DNA of 64,000 nucleotides from Bradyrhizobium sp. CSS354 (GTDB lineage Bacteria; Pseudomonadota; Alphaproteobacteria; Rhizobiales; Xanthobacteraceae). Under the pieces are notes generated by a model. It was not told the origin of the DNA. It made no database searches and saw nothing but the letters and a program-made list of their open reading frames with translations. The position numbers and the translations under genes are program-made. This document shows, one piece after another, positions 8,642 to 17,613 of the stretch. The stretch spans positions 181,001 to 245,000 of the forward strand of contig NZ_JAACFU010000007.1 of assembly GCF_029051725.1 (NCBI RefSeq), read 5' to 3'. Within the stretch, counting starts at the first letter, position 1, and each line of letters begins with the position of its first letter.

Positions 8642-9199
8642 TTACGGATCCAGCTCCGTATCCCAGTAGAGATAATCCAGCCAGCTGTCGTGCAGATAGT
8701 TCGGTGGGAACAGGCGGCCGTTGCGGTGGAGCTGGTGCACGGTCGGCGCGAACGCGTGTTGGCGCGGAAACATCTTGGCCTGCACCGGCGTCAGATTGCC
8801 CTTGCGCAGATTGCAGGGCGAGCACGCCGCGACCACGTTCTCCCAGGTGGTCTGGCCGCCTTTGCTGCGCGGGATGATGTGGTCGAAGGTGAGGTCTTCG
8901 GGCGAGCCGCAATATTGGCAGGCGAAACGATCGCGCAGGAAGACGTTAAATCGGGTGAAGGCAGGATGGGTAGTCGGCTTGACGAAGGATTTGAGCGAGA
9001 CGACGCTCGGCAACTGCATTTGCAGCGTGGGACTATGGACCGCCTGATCGTAATGCGCGACGATGTTGACGCGGTCGAGGAATACCGCCTTGATCGCGTC
9101 CTGCCACGACCACAAAGACAGTGGGTAGTAACTCAGCGGCCGGAAGTCCGCATTCAGCACCAACACCGGCCAATGGCCTTGCGAGACATGTGCGTTCAA
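8642..9199 (-). CDS. HNH endonuclease family protein
   Basis: A protein of about 185 residues with an HNH nuclease core. A zinc knuckle CQYCG is followed by LTFDHIIPRSKGG and NVVAACSPCNLRKGN, which supply the His/Asn/His catalytic and Cys metal residues. This is a widespread single-copy family in alphaproteobacteria, and its biological role is not established. I chose the TTG at 9197-9199 because AGGAG sits six bases before it; an in-frame ATG at 9250 would add 17 residues (MSVTCCFAAYIGGQERY) with no clear family match. The 3' end faces the GH1 gene across 15 bases. Confidence 0.88.
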   Translation of the reverse strand: MNAHVSQGHWPVLVLNADFRPLSYYPLSLWSWQDAIKAVFLDRVNIVAHYDQAVHSPTLQMQLPSVVSLKSFVKPTTHPAFTRFNVFLRDRFACQYCGSPEDLTFDHIIPRSKGGQTTWENVVAACSPCNLRKGNLTPVQAKMFPRQHAFAPTVHQLHRNGRLFPPNYLHDSWLDYLYWDTELDP

Positions 9200-9413
9200 G
9201 TAACGCTCCTGGCCTCCAATGTACGCTGCGAAGCAGCACGTAACTGACATACTACATGCAGCGTGACGGGATTGTGAAGCCCGTCGAGCGACTTATTCCG
9301 GCACAAGCAATGCGGCCGAGGGGTGGCAAACCGCGCAAAACGCCGTGATTTCCAGGTCCGAGGCCGTGGAGGCAGCGTCCTCCTGACAGCGCAACGTGGA
9401 TGTGTCGAGGCAG

Positions 9414-10391
9414 CTACTCCCGTACCCGCTCCAGCTTCTGCAAACATCGCGTCGCGCGCACCGCGGCCGGCATCTCCTCATCCGGAAAGCTGGTCTTCCA
9501 GTCGGTGACGCCGACCTCGCCGACATAAATGTCGCCCCGGGAATCCAGCGCAATGCCGTGTGGTGCCAGGAACTTTCCGTTCGCAACGCCCGGGCCTTCC
9601 TCGCCGCCGAGCCGCGCGATGCGGTTGCCCTTGGCGTCCACGATCGAGAGCCGTGGGCCGAGATTGGGCACCTTGCGGTTGACCGCAAGGCCGGGCCCGA
9701 GTTCTCCGATGACGAAGGTCGGGCTCTTGCTGCCGCCGCAGCAGCATAGCGCACACGGGCGGTGCAGATTGTTCCACTGAGTCTCGTATTTGCCGTTGCC
9801 GTCGAACACCTGCACGCGGTGGTTCTCGCGGTCGGCGACATAGACAAAGCCGTCGGCGTCGGCCGCGATGTTGTGCACGATGTTGAACTGGCCGGGATCG
9901 GTGCCGGGCTCACCCCAGCTTGTCATCAGCTTGCCATCGGGCGTGAATTTGTGCACGCGCGCATTGCCATAGCCGTCGGAAACGTAGATTTCGCCCTTCG
10001 GCGACAGCGCCGTGTGGGTACAGCGGTGGAAGGGGTCGCCGCTCATGAACGGCGACGGTTTCTCCGGGATGCCGATCGTCAGCAGCACCTTGCCGTCGGT
10101 GGTGCACTTGCGCACGGTGTGGTCGCCGTCATCTGTGCAATAGAGGTTGTCGTCGGCATCGATATGCAGGCCGTGGGCGCGCGAGAACAGGCCTTCGCCC
10201 CAACTGCGCAAGAAATTGCCCTCGCGGTCCAGCACGACCATCGGATGGGCCCCGCGGTTGAAGACGTAGACGCGGTCCTTGCTGTCGACCGCGACCGAAG
10301 CGACGTCGGTGAGCTGCCATCCGTGCGGCAGCTTTGCGAAGTTTTCAACGACACGGTAGCGGTGCTCGCCGGTGCCGAGAATGGCTGGCAT
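9414..10391 (-). CDS. NHL-repeat six-bladed beta-propeller protein
   Basis: A 325-residue protein made of NHL repeats, seen as recurring units such as HGLHIDADDNLYCTDDG, HTALSPKGEIYVSDGYGNAR, VHNIAADADGFVYVADREN and HGIALDSRGDIYVGEVG. The family resembles peptidyl-hydroxyglycine lyases and other propellers, but no catalytic role can be assigned. No signal peptide is seen. A CALCCCGG cysteine cluster lies near the middle, unusual for this fold. The ATG at 10391 has GAGGAG upstream; the longer frame would run through an intergenic palindrome and is not credible. Confidence 0.85.
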   Translation of the reverse strand: MPAILGTGEHRYRVVENFAKLPHGWQLTDVASVAVDSKDRVYVFNRGAHPMVVLDREGNFLRSWGEGLFSRAHGLHIDADDNLYCTDDGDHTVRKCTTDGKVLLTIGIPEKPSPFMSGDPFHRCTHTALSPKGEIYVSDGYGNARVHKFTPDGKLMTSWGEPGTDPGQFNIVHNIAADADGFVYVADRENHRVQVFDGNGKYETQWNNLHRPCALCCCGGSKSPTFVIGELGPGLAVNRKVPNLGPRLSIVDAKGNRIARLGGEEGPGVANGKFLAPHGIALDSRGDIYVGEVGVTDWKTSFPDEEMPAAVRATRCLQKLERVRE

Positions 10392-10439
10392 GGGTGTTCT
10401 CCTCTTATTCGTGTCGGCGATGCGCGATCGTCTCCACAC

Positions 10440-10520
10440 TGTCATTGCGAGCGCAGCGAAGCAATCCAGACTGTCTCTCCGAATAGACACTGGATTGCTT
10501 CGCTGCGCTCGCAACGACGA
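10440..10520. repeat. Intergenic palindromic repeat, family A copy 1
   Basis: Two perfectly complementary 25-base arms (TTGCGAGCGCAGCGAAGCAA plus TCCAG, and its reverse complement) flank a short centre. Near-identical arms occur at 44406 and 51718. It lies between an NHL gene and a monooxygenase gene transcribed in the same direction. Such elements are common in Bradyrhizobium genomes and may act as mRNA hairpins. Confidence 0.85.
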
Positions 10521-10526
10521 GGAGGC

Positions 10527-12302
10527 TCAAATTGCGCCCGCCTCACGCCCCAAAATCCCTTCCTCGATCGCCTTGATCTGGAGCGCGAGATATTTCGAGT
10601 TGATCCGGCATTGCGCGAGGCTGCCGGCGATGAACCAGAGGCCGGGTTGCCCAGTGCGCGCATACATGTTGCGCAGCTCGAGGCCGTCGCCAAAGCCCCA
10701 GATCGGGCCGACGCGGTCGGCGACGCCGTCGCCGAACAGTTTCCGCACCAGATATTCCTGTGTCTTGTAACCGGTCGAAAGCACGATCAGGTCGGCCGGA
10801 AGGGTCGTGCCGTCCTTCATCCGCGCTCCCTCGGCGACGAAGCTCTCGATGTCGGAAAACTGCCTGAGCTTGATCGCACCCTCGACGATGAGGTTGGAGC
10901 AGCCGACATTGAAATAATAGCCGCCGCCACGGGTGAGATATTTGAACTGCCAGCCGGTGCCGGCCTCGCCGAAATCGAGCTTGAAGCCGATTTTGCGCAG
11001 GCCGTCGAGCAGCTCGTTATCGAGCTGCTTCGACTGCTCCGTCAGCATCACATGGGTCTTCTTCGCCAGCGGCGTCGGCATCGAGGCCGCGATCAAATCG
11101 TTGTCCTCGAGCGTGCCCTCATTGTAGGTCGCGTAGGCAAGTTGGGCCGACGGCTCGATATTGGTGACCAGCGTGGGTGAACGCTGCACCAACGTCACTT
11201 CTGCGCCACTGGAGTGAAGATCCTGCGCGATGTCGTGGCCGCTATTGCCGGTGCCGATGACGATGGCGCGTTTGCCTGTCCAGCTCTCGCCGTCCTCGTA
11301 GCGGCTCGAATGCAGCAGCGTGCCCTTGAAGTTTTCGAGGGTCGGAATGACAGGCACATTGGCGATGCCGCTGACGCCGGTCGCCATCACTACATGGCGC
11401 GGGTGCATGGTCCGTTTGCCGCCGTCGGCGCCTCGCAACGTGACGGTCCAACTGCCCTTGGCATCGTCGTAGGCGCCGCCTTCGAATTCGGTCCCGGTCC
11501 AGAAGTTCAGCTCCATCGCGTCGACGTAAGCTTCGAACCAGTTGGCGAGCTTGTCCTTGGGGATATAGGTCGGCCAGTTCGGCGGAAACGGCATGTAGGG
11601 CAAATGATTGACTTGCACCTGGTTATGCAGGGTCAGCGCGTGGTAACGTTTGCGCCAATTGTCCCCGATCCGCGCCTCGCGATCGACGATCAGTGTGTCG
11701 ATCTTCAACTGCTTCAGCCGAGCCGCAATCGCGAGCCCGGCCTGGCCGCCGCCGACCACCAGCACGGCTGGATCGCGATCGGTGTAGTCGCGCGAGGCGT
11801 TGCGCAGGTCGAGCCAGTTCGGTCCACGGAAGTCGCGCGAATAAGCCTGGCCGCGCGGCCGCGAGGTGCCGAGCTGCTCCTCGAAGCCCTTGAGCTCGTC
11901 GAGCGCGGTGAGGAGCGTCCACGCTTTCAGGCGGTCGCCGTCGGTAGCGTCGGGCACAAGCCTCGCGATGCCGCTGCCGCGCCCCAGTGCGGTTTCGAAA
12001 TCGAAGATCGCTTCGATCGTGTTGGTCCCGGCACGCGTCACCCAGCGCGGTGGCGCTCGGTTCGGCGCGATCTTGAAGCTGCCCGGTGCGACCTTTGCCG
12101 CGAGCGTTGTCAGCTCCCGCTTGATCGAGGCGCCGCCGGCGATGGTTTGCAGGTTCCAGCTCAGTGCCAGCACATCGCGCCAATAGCTGTCGGCGAGGAA
12201 AAGACGGTCCAGCCCAGCGCCACCGGGTACGCCAAGTGTGCGCTCGAATTCGTCGAGCCAGCCTTGCGCGGATGCGGCGATATCCTTCGTCCTGTCCAGC
12301 AT
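10527..12302 (-). CDS. Flavin-containing monooxygenase with N-terminal NTF2-like region
   Basis: A 591-residue FAD enzyme. Residues about 10-150 resemble the SnoaL/NTF2-like segment attached to some bacterial monooxygenases. An FAD-binding Rossmann motif follows (VVGGGQAGLAIAARL, from residue 182), then the FMO-type linker LENFKGTLLHSSRYEDGESW and the NADPH-binding motif VIGTGNSGHDIAQ near residue 348. The late motif LIVLSTGYKTQ is the usual second FAD-contact segment. It should oxygenate a small nitrogen, sulfur or ketone substrate with NADPH and oxygen; the substrate is unknown. The ATG at 12302 begins MLDRTKDIAASAQGW. Confidence 0.9.
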   Translation of the reverse strand: MLDRTKDIAASAQGWLDEFERTLGVPGGAGLDRLFLADSYWRDVLALSWNLQTIAGGASIKRELTTLAAKVAPGSFKIAPNRAPPRWVTRAGTNTIEAIFDFETALGRGSGIARLVPDATDGDRLKAWTLLTALDELKGFEEQLGTSRPRGQAYSRDFRGPNWLDLRNASRDYTDRDPAVLVVGGGQAGLAIAARLKQLKIDTLIVDREARIGDNWRKRYHALTLHNQVQVNHLPYMPFPPNWPTYIPKDKLANWFEAYVDAMELNFWTGTEFEGGAYDDAKGSWTVTLRGADGGKRTMHPRHVVMATGVSGIANVPVIPTLENFKGTLLHSSRYEDGESWTGKRAIVIGTGNSGHDIAQDLHSSGAEVTLVQRSPTLVTNIEPSAQLAYATYNEGTLEDNDLIAASMPTPLAKKTHVMLTEQSKQLDNELLDGLRKIGFKLDFGEAGTGWQFKYLTRGGGYYFNVGCSNLIVEGAIKLRQFSDIESFVAEGARMKDGTTLPADLIVLSTGYKTQEYLVRKLFGDGVADRVGPIWGFGDGLELRNMYARTGQPGLWFIAGSLAQCRINSKYLALQIKAIEEGILGREAGAI

Positions 12303-12482
12303 GCGCGACCTCGTGCCGTCTTCGCGGCGTTTCCTCTAGGGTCGAAGGCTATACTGTTTCGCAGACGGCCAATAGCCGATTACCCGAGCAGTGAGAGCAT
12401 GTGCCCCTGCTTCAGCGGAATGCGCCGTCAGCCCGTGAGGGAGACCTGCGGCACTCTCGCGGTGTTTGAGAACGGACACGCG

Positions 12483-12508
12483 AAAAAGGCTCCACCTCGG
12501 TGGAGCCT
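12483..12508 (-). terminator. Rho-independent terminator of the stress-protein operon
   Basis: On the minus strand GGCTCCACC and GGTGGAGCC form a perfect 9-bp stem with a very short loop, followed by TTTTT. It lies 54 bases after the stop of the gene at 12562-13194. The window between this site and the monooxygenase start at 12302 holds no credible gene. Confidence 0.8.
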
Positions 12509-12561
12509 CCCTCGCGCTCTTGGGATTCACAGCCGCTCGCGTCGCGGCGAGCGGAACATCC

Positions 12562-13194
12562 CTACCTCACCCGCGTGCCGGCGCCGTACAACTCACGCTC
12601 ACGGCCGACATCGTCAGGCGACAGCGGCGGGCTTGCGGCGTCGAAGCCGTTCCAGCCGGACTTTTGCCAGGCGGCGCTCCGTTCCTGCAGGTTCACCGCC
12701 TTCTCGTGCAATAGGGCATCGAGACGTGAGCGGTCCTGGTCGGGCACCCGCGCCGATACCAGCGTTCCGCCGCGACGGACGCCCTCCGCGTACCGCGACG
12801 CATCATCCTTGGAAACGCCGGCTTCGGTCAGCGCGCCAACGATGCCGCCCGTCGCGGCGCCGGCTGCGGCACCAACTGCCGTCGAAGCCAGCCATCCGGC
12901 AGCAACCACCGGCCCGAGCCCCGGAATAGCCAGCAATCCGAGTCCTGCAAGCAGGCCCGCCGCGCTTCCGATTCCAGCGCCGATGCCTGCACCCGTACCG
13001 GCGCCTTCGGCGCGGTCATCGACGCCGTCGCGGTCACGGTCGACCTTGCCGGTGGAGGAGGAGCCGTACCAATTATCGGAGTTGTTCGCGACGATGCTGA
13101 TGTCGGAGTGCGGCACGCCCGCGGCCTCCAGACGCCTGACCGCACGTTCCGCATCCGAATAGGTGTCATAAAGTCGAGAAATGGTGGTGGTCAT
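12562..13194 (-). CDS. General-stress-protein-like membrane-associated protein (heat-induced 17 kDa type)
   Basis: A 210-residue protein. The N-terminal 55 residues (TTTISRLYDTYSDAERAVRRL, VPHSDISIVANN) match the general stress protein 17M / YflT-like domain. A charged stretch DRDRDGVDDRAEG follows, and then a glycine- and alanine-rich hydrophobic segment of about 80 residues (GAGIGAGIGSAAGLLAGLG and GAAAGAATGGIVGAL) that could insert in a membrane. The C-terminus is soluble. Exact function is unknown. AAGGAGG stands before the ATG. It is 12 bases after a small secreted protein gene, and a strong terminator follows, so the pair forms a two-gene operon. Confidence 0.8.
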   Translation of the reverse strand: MTTTISRLYDTYSDAERAVRRLEAAGVPHSDISIVANNSDNWYGSSSTGKVDRDRDGVDDRAEGAGTGAGIGAGIGSAAGLLAGLGLLAIPGLGPVVAAGWLASTAVGAAAGAATGGIVGALTEAGVSKDDASRYAEGVRRGGTLVSARVPDQDRSRLDALLHEKAVNLQERSAAWQKSGWNGFDAASPPLSPDDVGRERELYGAGTRVR

Positions 13195-13206
13195 GTTTTA
13201 TCCTCC

Positions 13207-13527
13207 TTACTTGGCGGGGTTCACGTTGCCCTGGAAATCGACGCTCACGTCCGCCTTGGTCCCAGCCTTGTCGGCCTTGCCGCGCCAGACGCCGTTGTCG
13301 TCCTTTTGCAGGCCGGAAACATTGGAATAGCCCGCGCCCTCGATCTTCGACTTCGCCTGTCCCTCGGTGAAGCTGTTGCGGCCTGCGACTGGTGCGTTCG
13401 AGTTGTTGTGATCAGAGCTGTTGACGGCGTTGTTGCCCGGGCCGCTTTGTGCCTTTTGGGACTGTGCGCTTACGGGCATTGATCCGAGCAGCAGGACAGC
13501 CGCAGCGAGCGAAATTATACGTGACAT
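13207..13527 (-). CDS. Small periplasmic protein of unknown function
   Basis: A 106-residue protein with a clear signal peptide (MSRIISLAAAVLLLGSMPVSAQ). The mature part is polar and Asn/Ser-rich, then has a compact C-terminal half (SFTEGQAKSKIEGAGYSNVS, VWRGKADKAG) resembling the PepSY-like/BON-size secreted proteins common in rhizobia. I do not recognise a defined family. GGAGG lies upstream of the ATG. It is the first gene of the two-gene operon with the stress-protein-like gene, which suggests an envelope stress role. Confidence 0.75.
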   Translation of the reverse strand: MSRIISLAAAVLLLGSMPVSAQSQKAQSGPGNNAVNSSDHNNSNAPVAGRNSFTEGQAKSKIEGAGYSNVSGLQKDDNGVWRGKADKAGTKADVSVDFQGNVNPAK

Positions 13528-13712
13528 AGTTTATCCTCCGGCAGTGATTGTGCCGGTCGACAACAGACGAGATTCGAATTGGTTGCTCTTCCGTTTGCGA
13601 CGGAAGCGCGCGTCTTCAATCTGTAATCTGTCCAATAGTGGAGAGCCGCAGGAACGATTGCCACTCGTTCCCGTTTATATGAGTCTCGCGCTCTCGGACG
13701 CGTCGCCTGTTC

Positions 13713-15221
13713 TCACGCCGCCCAATAGGGCTCCCGCAGCTTGCGCTTGAAGATCTTTCCCGTTGCCTCGCGCGGCAGCGCGTCGCGGAATTCGACGTCC
13801 TTTGGCACCTTGAAATTGGCAAGCCGCTCGCGCAGGAACGATCGGACGGCGTCGGCCGAGAGCTCGGTACCCGATTCAGGCTCGACAAAGGCGCACAGCC
13901 GCTCGCCAAATTCCGCGTCGGGGATGCCGAACACGGCGCAGTCGCGCACTCCGGGCATTCCGATCAGCGCGTTCTCAATCTCCGCGGGATAGATGTTGAC
14001 TCCGCCGGAGATCACCATGTCGCGCTTGCGGTCGCACAGGAACAGATAGCCGTCCGCGTCGAGGTAACCGACATCGCCGACGCTGACGAGGCCGTCACGG
14101 CCGGCCTCGGCCCTTGCCTGCGACCTGCGGTGATAGTCGAAATCGGGCACTGCCGTCTGGCGCATGTAGATTTCGCCGACTTCGCTGGCACCGCACGGGC
14201 TGCCATCGTCCCGGAAGATCCTGACGATGCCGCCTTCGATGGCGCGGCCGACCGTGCCGGGCTTCTTCAGTGCTTCCTCGGCCGAGTGCCAGACCGGGAT
14301 CCCGGTCTCGGTGGAGCCGAAATACTCGTTGATGACCGGTCCCCACCAGTCGATCATGGCGCGCTTGACGTCTGGCGGGCAGGGGGCGGCGCCGTGCACG
14401 ACGAAACGCAGCGACGACAGGTCGTAACGCTGTCTGACCGCTTCGGGCAACCGCAGCAGTCGGACGAACATGGTCGGCACCATGTGAATATGCGTGACGC
14501 GGTGGCGCTCGATCAGCGCCAGCAGTTCCTCCGCATCGAACCGCGCCTGGAGAATGATGGTGCAGCTGCTCCGAAATGCCAACATGCCGTAGGAATGCGG
14601 CGCCGAGTGATACATCGGCCCGTTGATCAGCACGATTTGGTCTTCCCGCGGCTTGATGCCATAGGCGATCCCGCCCACGCGTTCGGAGGCGGCCGCCTGT
14701 TCGGGCTGCATCGGCATGCGCCGCACGCCCTTCGGCATGCCGGTGGTGCCCGATGTGTAGATCATCGCTGCGGCTCGCCGCGGCGGCTCCTGCGCTTGCG
14801 GATGGCTATCGCGCCAGCGGTCCCAATCGGTCAGTCCCACCGGGATTTCGGTCAGCTCCGGAGGGATCGAGAAGGTCGCAGCGAGTTCGGGCGGCGTCGC
14901 GACCACCAGGAGAAGCACATCCGCCGGTACGCCCTCCCGGATCTGCGGCAGCAAATCGGCATGGCAGACGAGGATCTTCGCGCCGCTGTCGGCCAGGATG
15001 TAACGGACCTCCTCGGCTTTCAGATGCCAGTTGATCGGCACCACCGGACTGCCCAGCGCGGCCGAGGCCGCAACCACCTCGAACAGGGCGAAATCGTTGC
15101 GCAGCATCATCGCGACCGGCGCGGCCTCGGCAAGGCCCAGGGCGCGGAAGCCGCTCATCGCCCGCTTGATCCGGGCCCGGATGTCGTCATAGCTGATCTG
15201 GCGTTCGCCGCTGATGATCAT
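13713..15221 (-). CDS. Acyl-CoA synthetase (AMP-forming), AMP-binding family
   Basis: A 502-residue enzyme activating a carboxylic acid to its CoA thioester via an acyl-adenylate. The P-loop-like motif is MIYTSGTTGMPKGV (residues 153-166), the A5 motif is YFGSTETG, and the C-terminal lid carries the catalytic lysine in EATGKIFKRKL. Chain-length preference cannot be read; sequence style is that of medium/long-chain or aryl-propionate ligases. It is the third gene of an operon behind a binding protein (22-base gap) and a flavin oxidoreductase, pointing to catabolism of an imported acid. Confidence 0.88.
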   Translation of the reverse strand: MIISGERQISYDDIRARIKRAMSGFRALGLAEAAPVAMMLRNDFALFEVVAASAALGSPVVPINWHLKAEEVRYILADSGAKILVCHADLLPQIREGVPADVLLLVVATPPELAATFSIPPELTEIPVGLTDWDRWRDSHPQAQEPPRRAAAMIYTSGTTGMPKGVRRMPMQPEQAAASERVGGIAYGIKPREDQIVLINGPMYHSAPHSYGMLAFRSSCTIILQARFDAEELLALIERHRVTHIHMVPTMFVRLLRLPEAVRQRYDLSSLRFVVHGAAPCPPDVKRAMIDWWGPVINEYFGSTETGIPVWHSAEEALKKPGTVGRAIEGGIVRIFRDDGSPCGASEVGEIYMRQTAVPDFDYHRRSQARAEAGRDGLVSVGDVGYLDADGYLFLCDRKRDMVISGGVNIYPAEIENALIGMPGVRDCAVFGIPDAEFGERLCAFVEPESGTELSADAVRSFLRERLANFKVPKDVEFRDALPREATGKIFKRKLREPYWAA

Positions 15222-15243
15222 GGCGTCTCCTCATTCCGCTCGT

Positions 15244-16428
15244 CTAGCGATCATCCAGCACGTCGCCGAAGCCGACCCAGCTCTTGCCGTTGAAGCGCCG
15301 GAGCTGAAGCTGCTGGAACGGCAGATAGTCGTCGGGAGCGGTCGTAACAGCCATTCCCGGCAGCAGCAGCGGCAGCTTCACTTCCTTCAGCGAGGCCGCC
15401 TGGCGCAGGATGTTGTCGCGGCTGACATCATCCTTGCATGCTTTTAGCACCGTCATCAGCAGCGTGGCATAGTGATAGCCCGCGGCGTAATTGGAGTTGG
15501 AGAGGTCCGCGGTCGGCATGTAGCGCTTCATGAAGGCGAAATATTCCTTCACGCCGGGATCGTCGGCCCATTGCGGGTCCATCGTGTCCTTCTGGTTGCT
15601 CGACGAGATCAGACCAACGGCATTGTCGAGGCCCGCCGGCTCCAGAAATGAGATCGAGGACGCCGAGGTCGGCACGAAAAACAGCTCCGGCTTCCAGCCG
15701 ATCTCGGCCACGCCCTTGACCATCTGCGAGGTGAACTTGCCGAGCACGACGCCGAACAGCACGTTGGCGCCTGAGGCCTTCAGCGTCGAGAGCTGCGAAC
15801 TGATCGTCGGCGCGCTGGTCTCGTAGCTTGCTTCCGCGATGATCATGCTTGCGGCCTTGGGCCCGAGCGCGCGCTTGAACCCTGCGACATAGTCGCGGCC
15901 GAAATCGTCGTTCTGCGACAGGATCGCGATCTTGGCGTCCGGCTTGGTCTGCAAGATATATTTGGCATAGACCACGCCCTCGGATTCGTAGGCCGCCATG
16001 CCGGGCATCGTCCACGGGTTCTTCTGTGGTTCGGCCCATTTGGTGGCGCCGGAGAGCACGAATAGCTGCGGCACTTTCTTGGCGTTGAGATAGCGCTGCA
16101 CGGCGCTGTTGGTGGCGGTGCCGAGCGAGCCGAACATCATCAGCACCTCCTCTTGCTCCACCAGCTTGCGGGTCTGCTCGACGGTCTTCGGCGGCGAATA
16201 GGCGTCGTCCAGCGTGATGAACTTGACCTTGCGGCTGTTGATGCCACCTTCGGCATTGACCTTCTCGAAGAACGCTTCCTGCGTCCGTCCGATTGCGCCG
16301 AAGCCGGAGGCCGGGCCGCTGTAGGGCAGGGTCTGCCCGATGCGAATCTCGTCGCTGCCTTCGGCATGGGCGCTGCCGCCAGCGAGCGTCAGCAACGACA
16401 TGCCGATCAGTGCGGCTGCCAGCTTCAT
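15244..16428 (-). CDS. ABC transporter substrate-binding protein, branched-chain amino acid/aromatic acid type
   Basis: A 394-residue periplasmic protein (Peripla_BP_6, type I fold). The signal peptide is MKLAAALIGMSLLTLAGGSAHA. The mature start IRIGQTLPYSGPASGFGAIG is the classical LivK-like opening. In rhizobia and Rhodopseudomonas many such proteins bind aromatic or fatty acids rather than amino acids. No permease or ATPase gene lies nearby, so this is an orphan binding protein that must share a transporter. It sits between the flavin oxidoreductase gene (33-base gap) and the acyl-CoA ligase gene. CGGGAGG precedes the ATG. Confidence 0.9.
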   Translation of the reverse strand: MKLAAALIGMSLLTLAGGSAHAEGSDEIRIGQTLPYSGPASGFGAIGRTQEAFFEKVNAEGGINSRKVKFITLDDAYSPPKTVEQTRKLVEQEEVLMMFGSLGTATNSAVQRYLNAKKVPQLFVLSGATKWAEPQKNPWTMPGMAAYESEGVVYAKYILQTKPDAKIAILSQNDDFGRDYVAGFKRALGPKAASMIIAEASYETSAPTISSQLSTLKASGANVLFGVVLGKFTSQMVKGVAEIGWKPELFFVPTSASSISFLEPAGLDNAVGLISSSNQKDTMDPQWADDPGVKEYFAFMKRYMPTADLSNSNYAAGYHYATLLMTVLKACKDDVSRDNILRQAASLKEVKLPLLLPGMAVTTAPDDYLPFQQLQLRRFNGKSWVGFGDVLDDR

Positions 16429-16461
16429 GGTGTCCTCCCGTTTTATTGTCGGTCCGAGTCC

Positions 16462-17436
16462 TTAGGCGCTGGCGCGCATCAGGAAATCCTCTCGGGCCTG
16501 ATCGAATTCCCGTTTCATCCGGTCGACGAGCTCGGCGACCGGCGGTGCATCGGCGATCTGGCCGATGCCCTGGCCCGAGCCCCAGATGTCGCGCCACGCC
16601 TTGGACTTCATGTTGCCGCCGGAGCCGAAGTTCATCTTGGTCTTGTCGGCGGCCGGCAGATTGTCCGGATCGAGACCAGCCGCGGCGATCGAAGGGCCGA
16701 GATAGTTGCCGTGCACGCCGGTGAAGAGGTTGGTGTAGACGATGTCGTGCGCGGCATGCTGCGTCAGCGCCGACTTGTAGGCTTCGTCAGCGTTGGCTTC
16801 CTTCGTCGCGATGAAGCGCGTGCCCATATAGGCGAGGTCGGCGCCCAGCGTCAGCGCAGAGGCGATTGCGAAGCCGTCGCTGATTGCGCCCGACAGCAGG
16901 ATCGCGCCGTCGAACCATTGCTTGACCTCGCGTACCAGTGCGAAAGGCGAGAGCGTTCCTGCATGTCCTCCAGCGCCGGCGCAAACCAGGATCAGGCCGT
17001 CGACACCTTGCTCGGCGGCCTTGCGCGCGTGCTTGACGTTGATGACGTCGTGGAACACGAGGCCGCCGTAGGAATGTGCGGCCTCCACGAGCTCGGCGGG
17101 CGGTCGCAGCGAGGTGATGATGATGGGCGCCCTGTGCTTCACACAGGTCTCCATGTCCTTCATCAGCCGGTCGTTGGAGGCGTGGCAAATCTGGTTGACG
17201 GCGTAGGGTGCGACCTTCTTGCCGGGATTGCGCGACTTGTATTCGCCGAGTTCATTCTCGATGCGGCTCAGCCACTCGTCGAGCTTTTCCACCGGACGGG
17301 CATTGAGCGCCGGAAACGAGCCGACGATACCGGCCTTGCACTGGGCGATCACCAGCTCCGGGCCTGAGACGAGGAAGAGCGGCGAGCCGACCACGGGCAG
17401 CTCGAGCGAATCCTTCAAGAGAGCGGGCAGCGCCAT
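16462..17436 (-). CDS. Nitronate monooxygenase-like NAD(P)H-dependent flavin oxidoreductase
   Basis: A 324-residue FMN-dependent TIM-barrel protein. The N-terminus PVVGSPLFLVSGPELVIAQC and the glycine-rich VCAGAGGHAGTLSPF are typical of the 2-nitropropane dioxygenase / enoyl-reductase-like family, where a His in GGHAG is the catalytic base. The late segment DLAYMGTRFIATKEA supplies phosphate contacts. Members oxidise nitronates or serve as flavin reductases; the physiological substrate here is unknown. It heads a three-gene operon and is divergent from a LysR regulator, which probably controls it. GGGAGG precedes the ATG. Confidence 0.87.
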   Translation of the reverse strand: MALPALLKDSLELPVVGSPLFLVSGPELVIAQCKAGIVGSFPALNARPVEKLDEWLSRIENELGEYKSRNPGKKVAPYAVNQICHASNDRLMKDMETCVKHRAPIIITSLRPPAELVEAAHSYGGLVFHDVINVKHARKAAEQGVDGLILVCAGAGGHAGTLSPFALVREVKQWFDGAILLSGAISDGFAIASALTLGADLAYMGTRFIATKEANADEAYKSALTQHAAHDIVYTNLFTGVHGNYLGPSIAAAGLDPDNLPAADKTKMNFGSGGNMKSKAWRDIWGSGQGIGQIADAPPVAELVDRMKREFDQAREDFLMRASA

Positions 17437-17574
17437 GATGTCCTCCCGAAAACGCAGCCCGCCGGCAGGCGGATGACGAGGCGTTTCCCTGTTTGATTGT
17501 CGCGGGCGAGTTGCCGCCCATGTTTCATTTCACGCCATTATAGGGGTTGGAGTGCGGCCTCCCATCGTCCAATA

Positions 17575-17593
17575 TTGAACAGACAACTATTCA
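17575..17593. promoter_or_regulatory. Possible LysR-type operator in the divergent intergenic region
   Basis: TTGAA and TTCA form a short inverted repeat (TGAA-N10-TTCA) in the 177-base space between the divergent flavin oxidoreductase and LysR genes, 20 bases before the LysR ATG. LysR regulators commonly bind an imperfect T-N11-A dyad in such positions. The dyad is short, so this is weak. Confidence 0.3.
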
Positions 17594-17613
17594 GATTTGA
17601 ACAGAGGCCGCTG

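Noticed and set aside
9762..11180. 472-residue plus-strand frame opposite the NHL and monooxygenase genes
   Set aside because: Antisense shadow that also crosses the family A palindrome; no family features.
12336..12530. 64-residue minus-strand frame between the monooxygenase and stress genes
   Set aside because: It contains the terminator hairpin and lacks a ribosome binding site or homology.
13651..13675. GGAAC-N16-CGTT on the plus strand, another EcfG-like site near the stress-protein operon
   Set aside because: It points toward 13700, where both flanking genes are on the minus strand, and it overlaps a GGAACGA/TCGTTCC palindrome. No gene would be driven by it.
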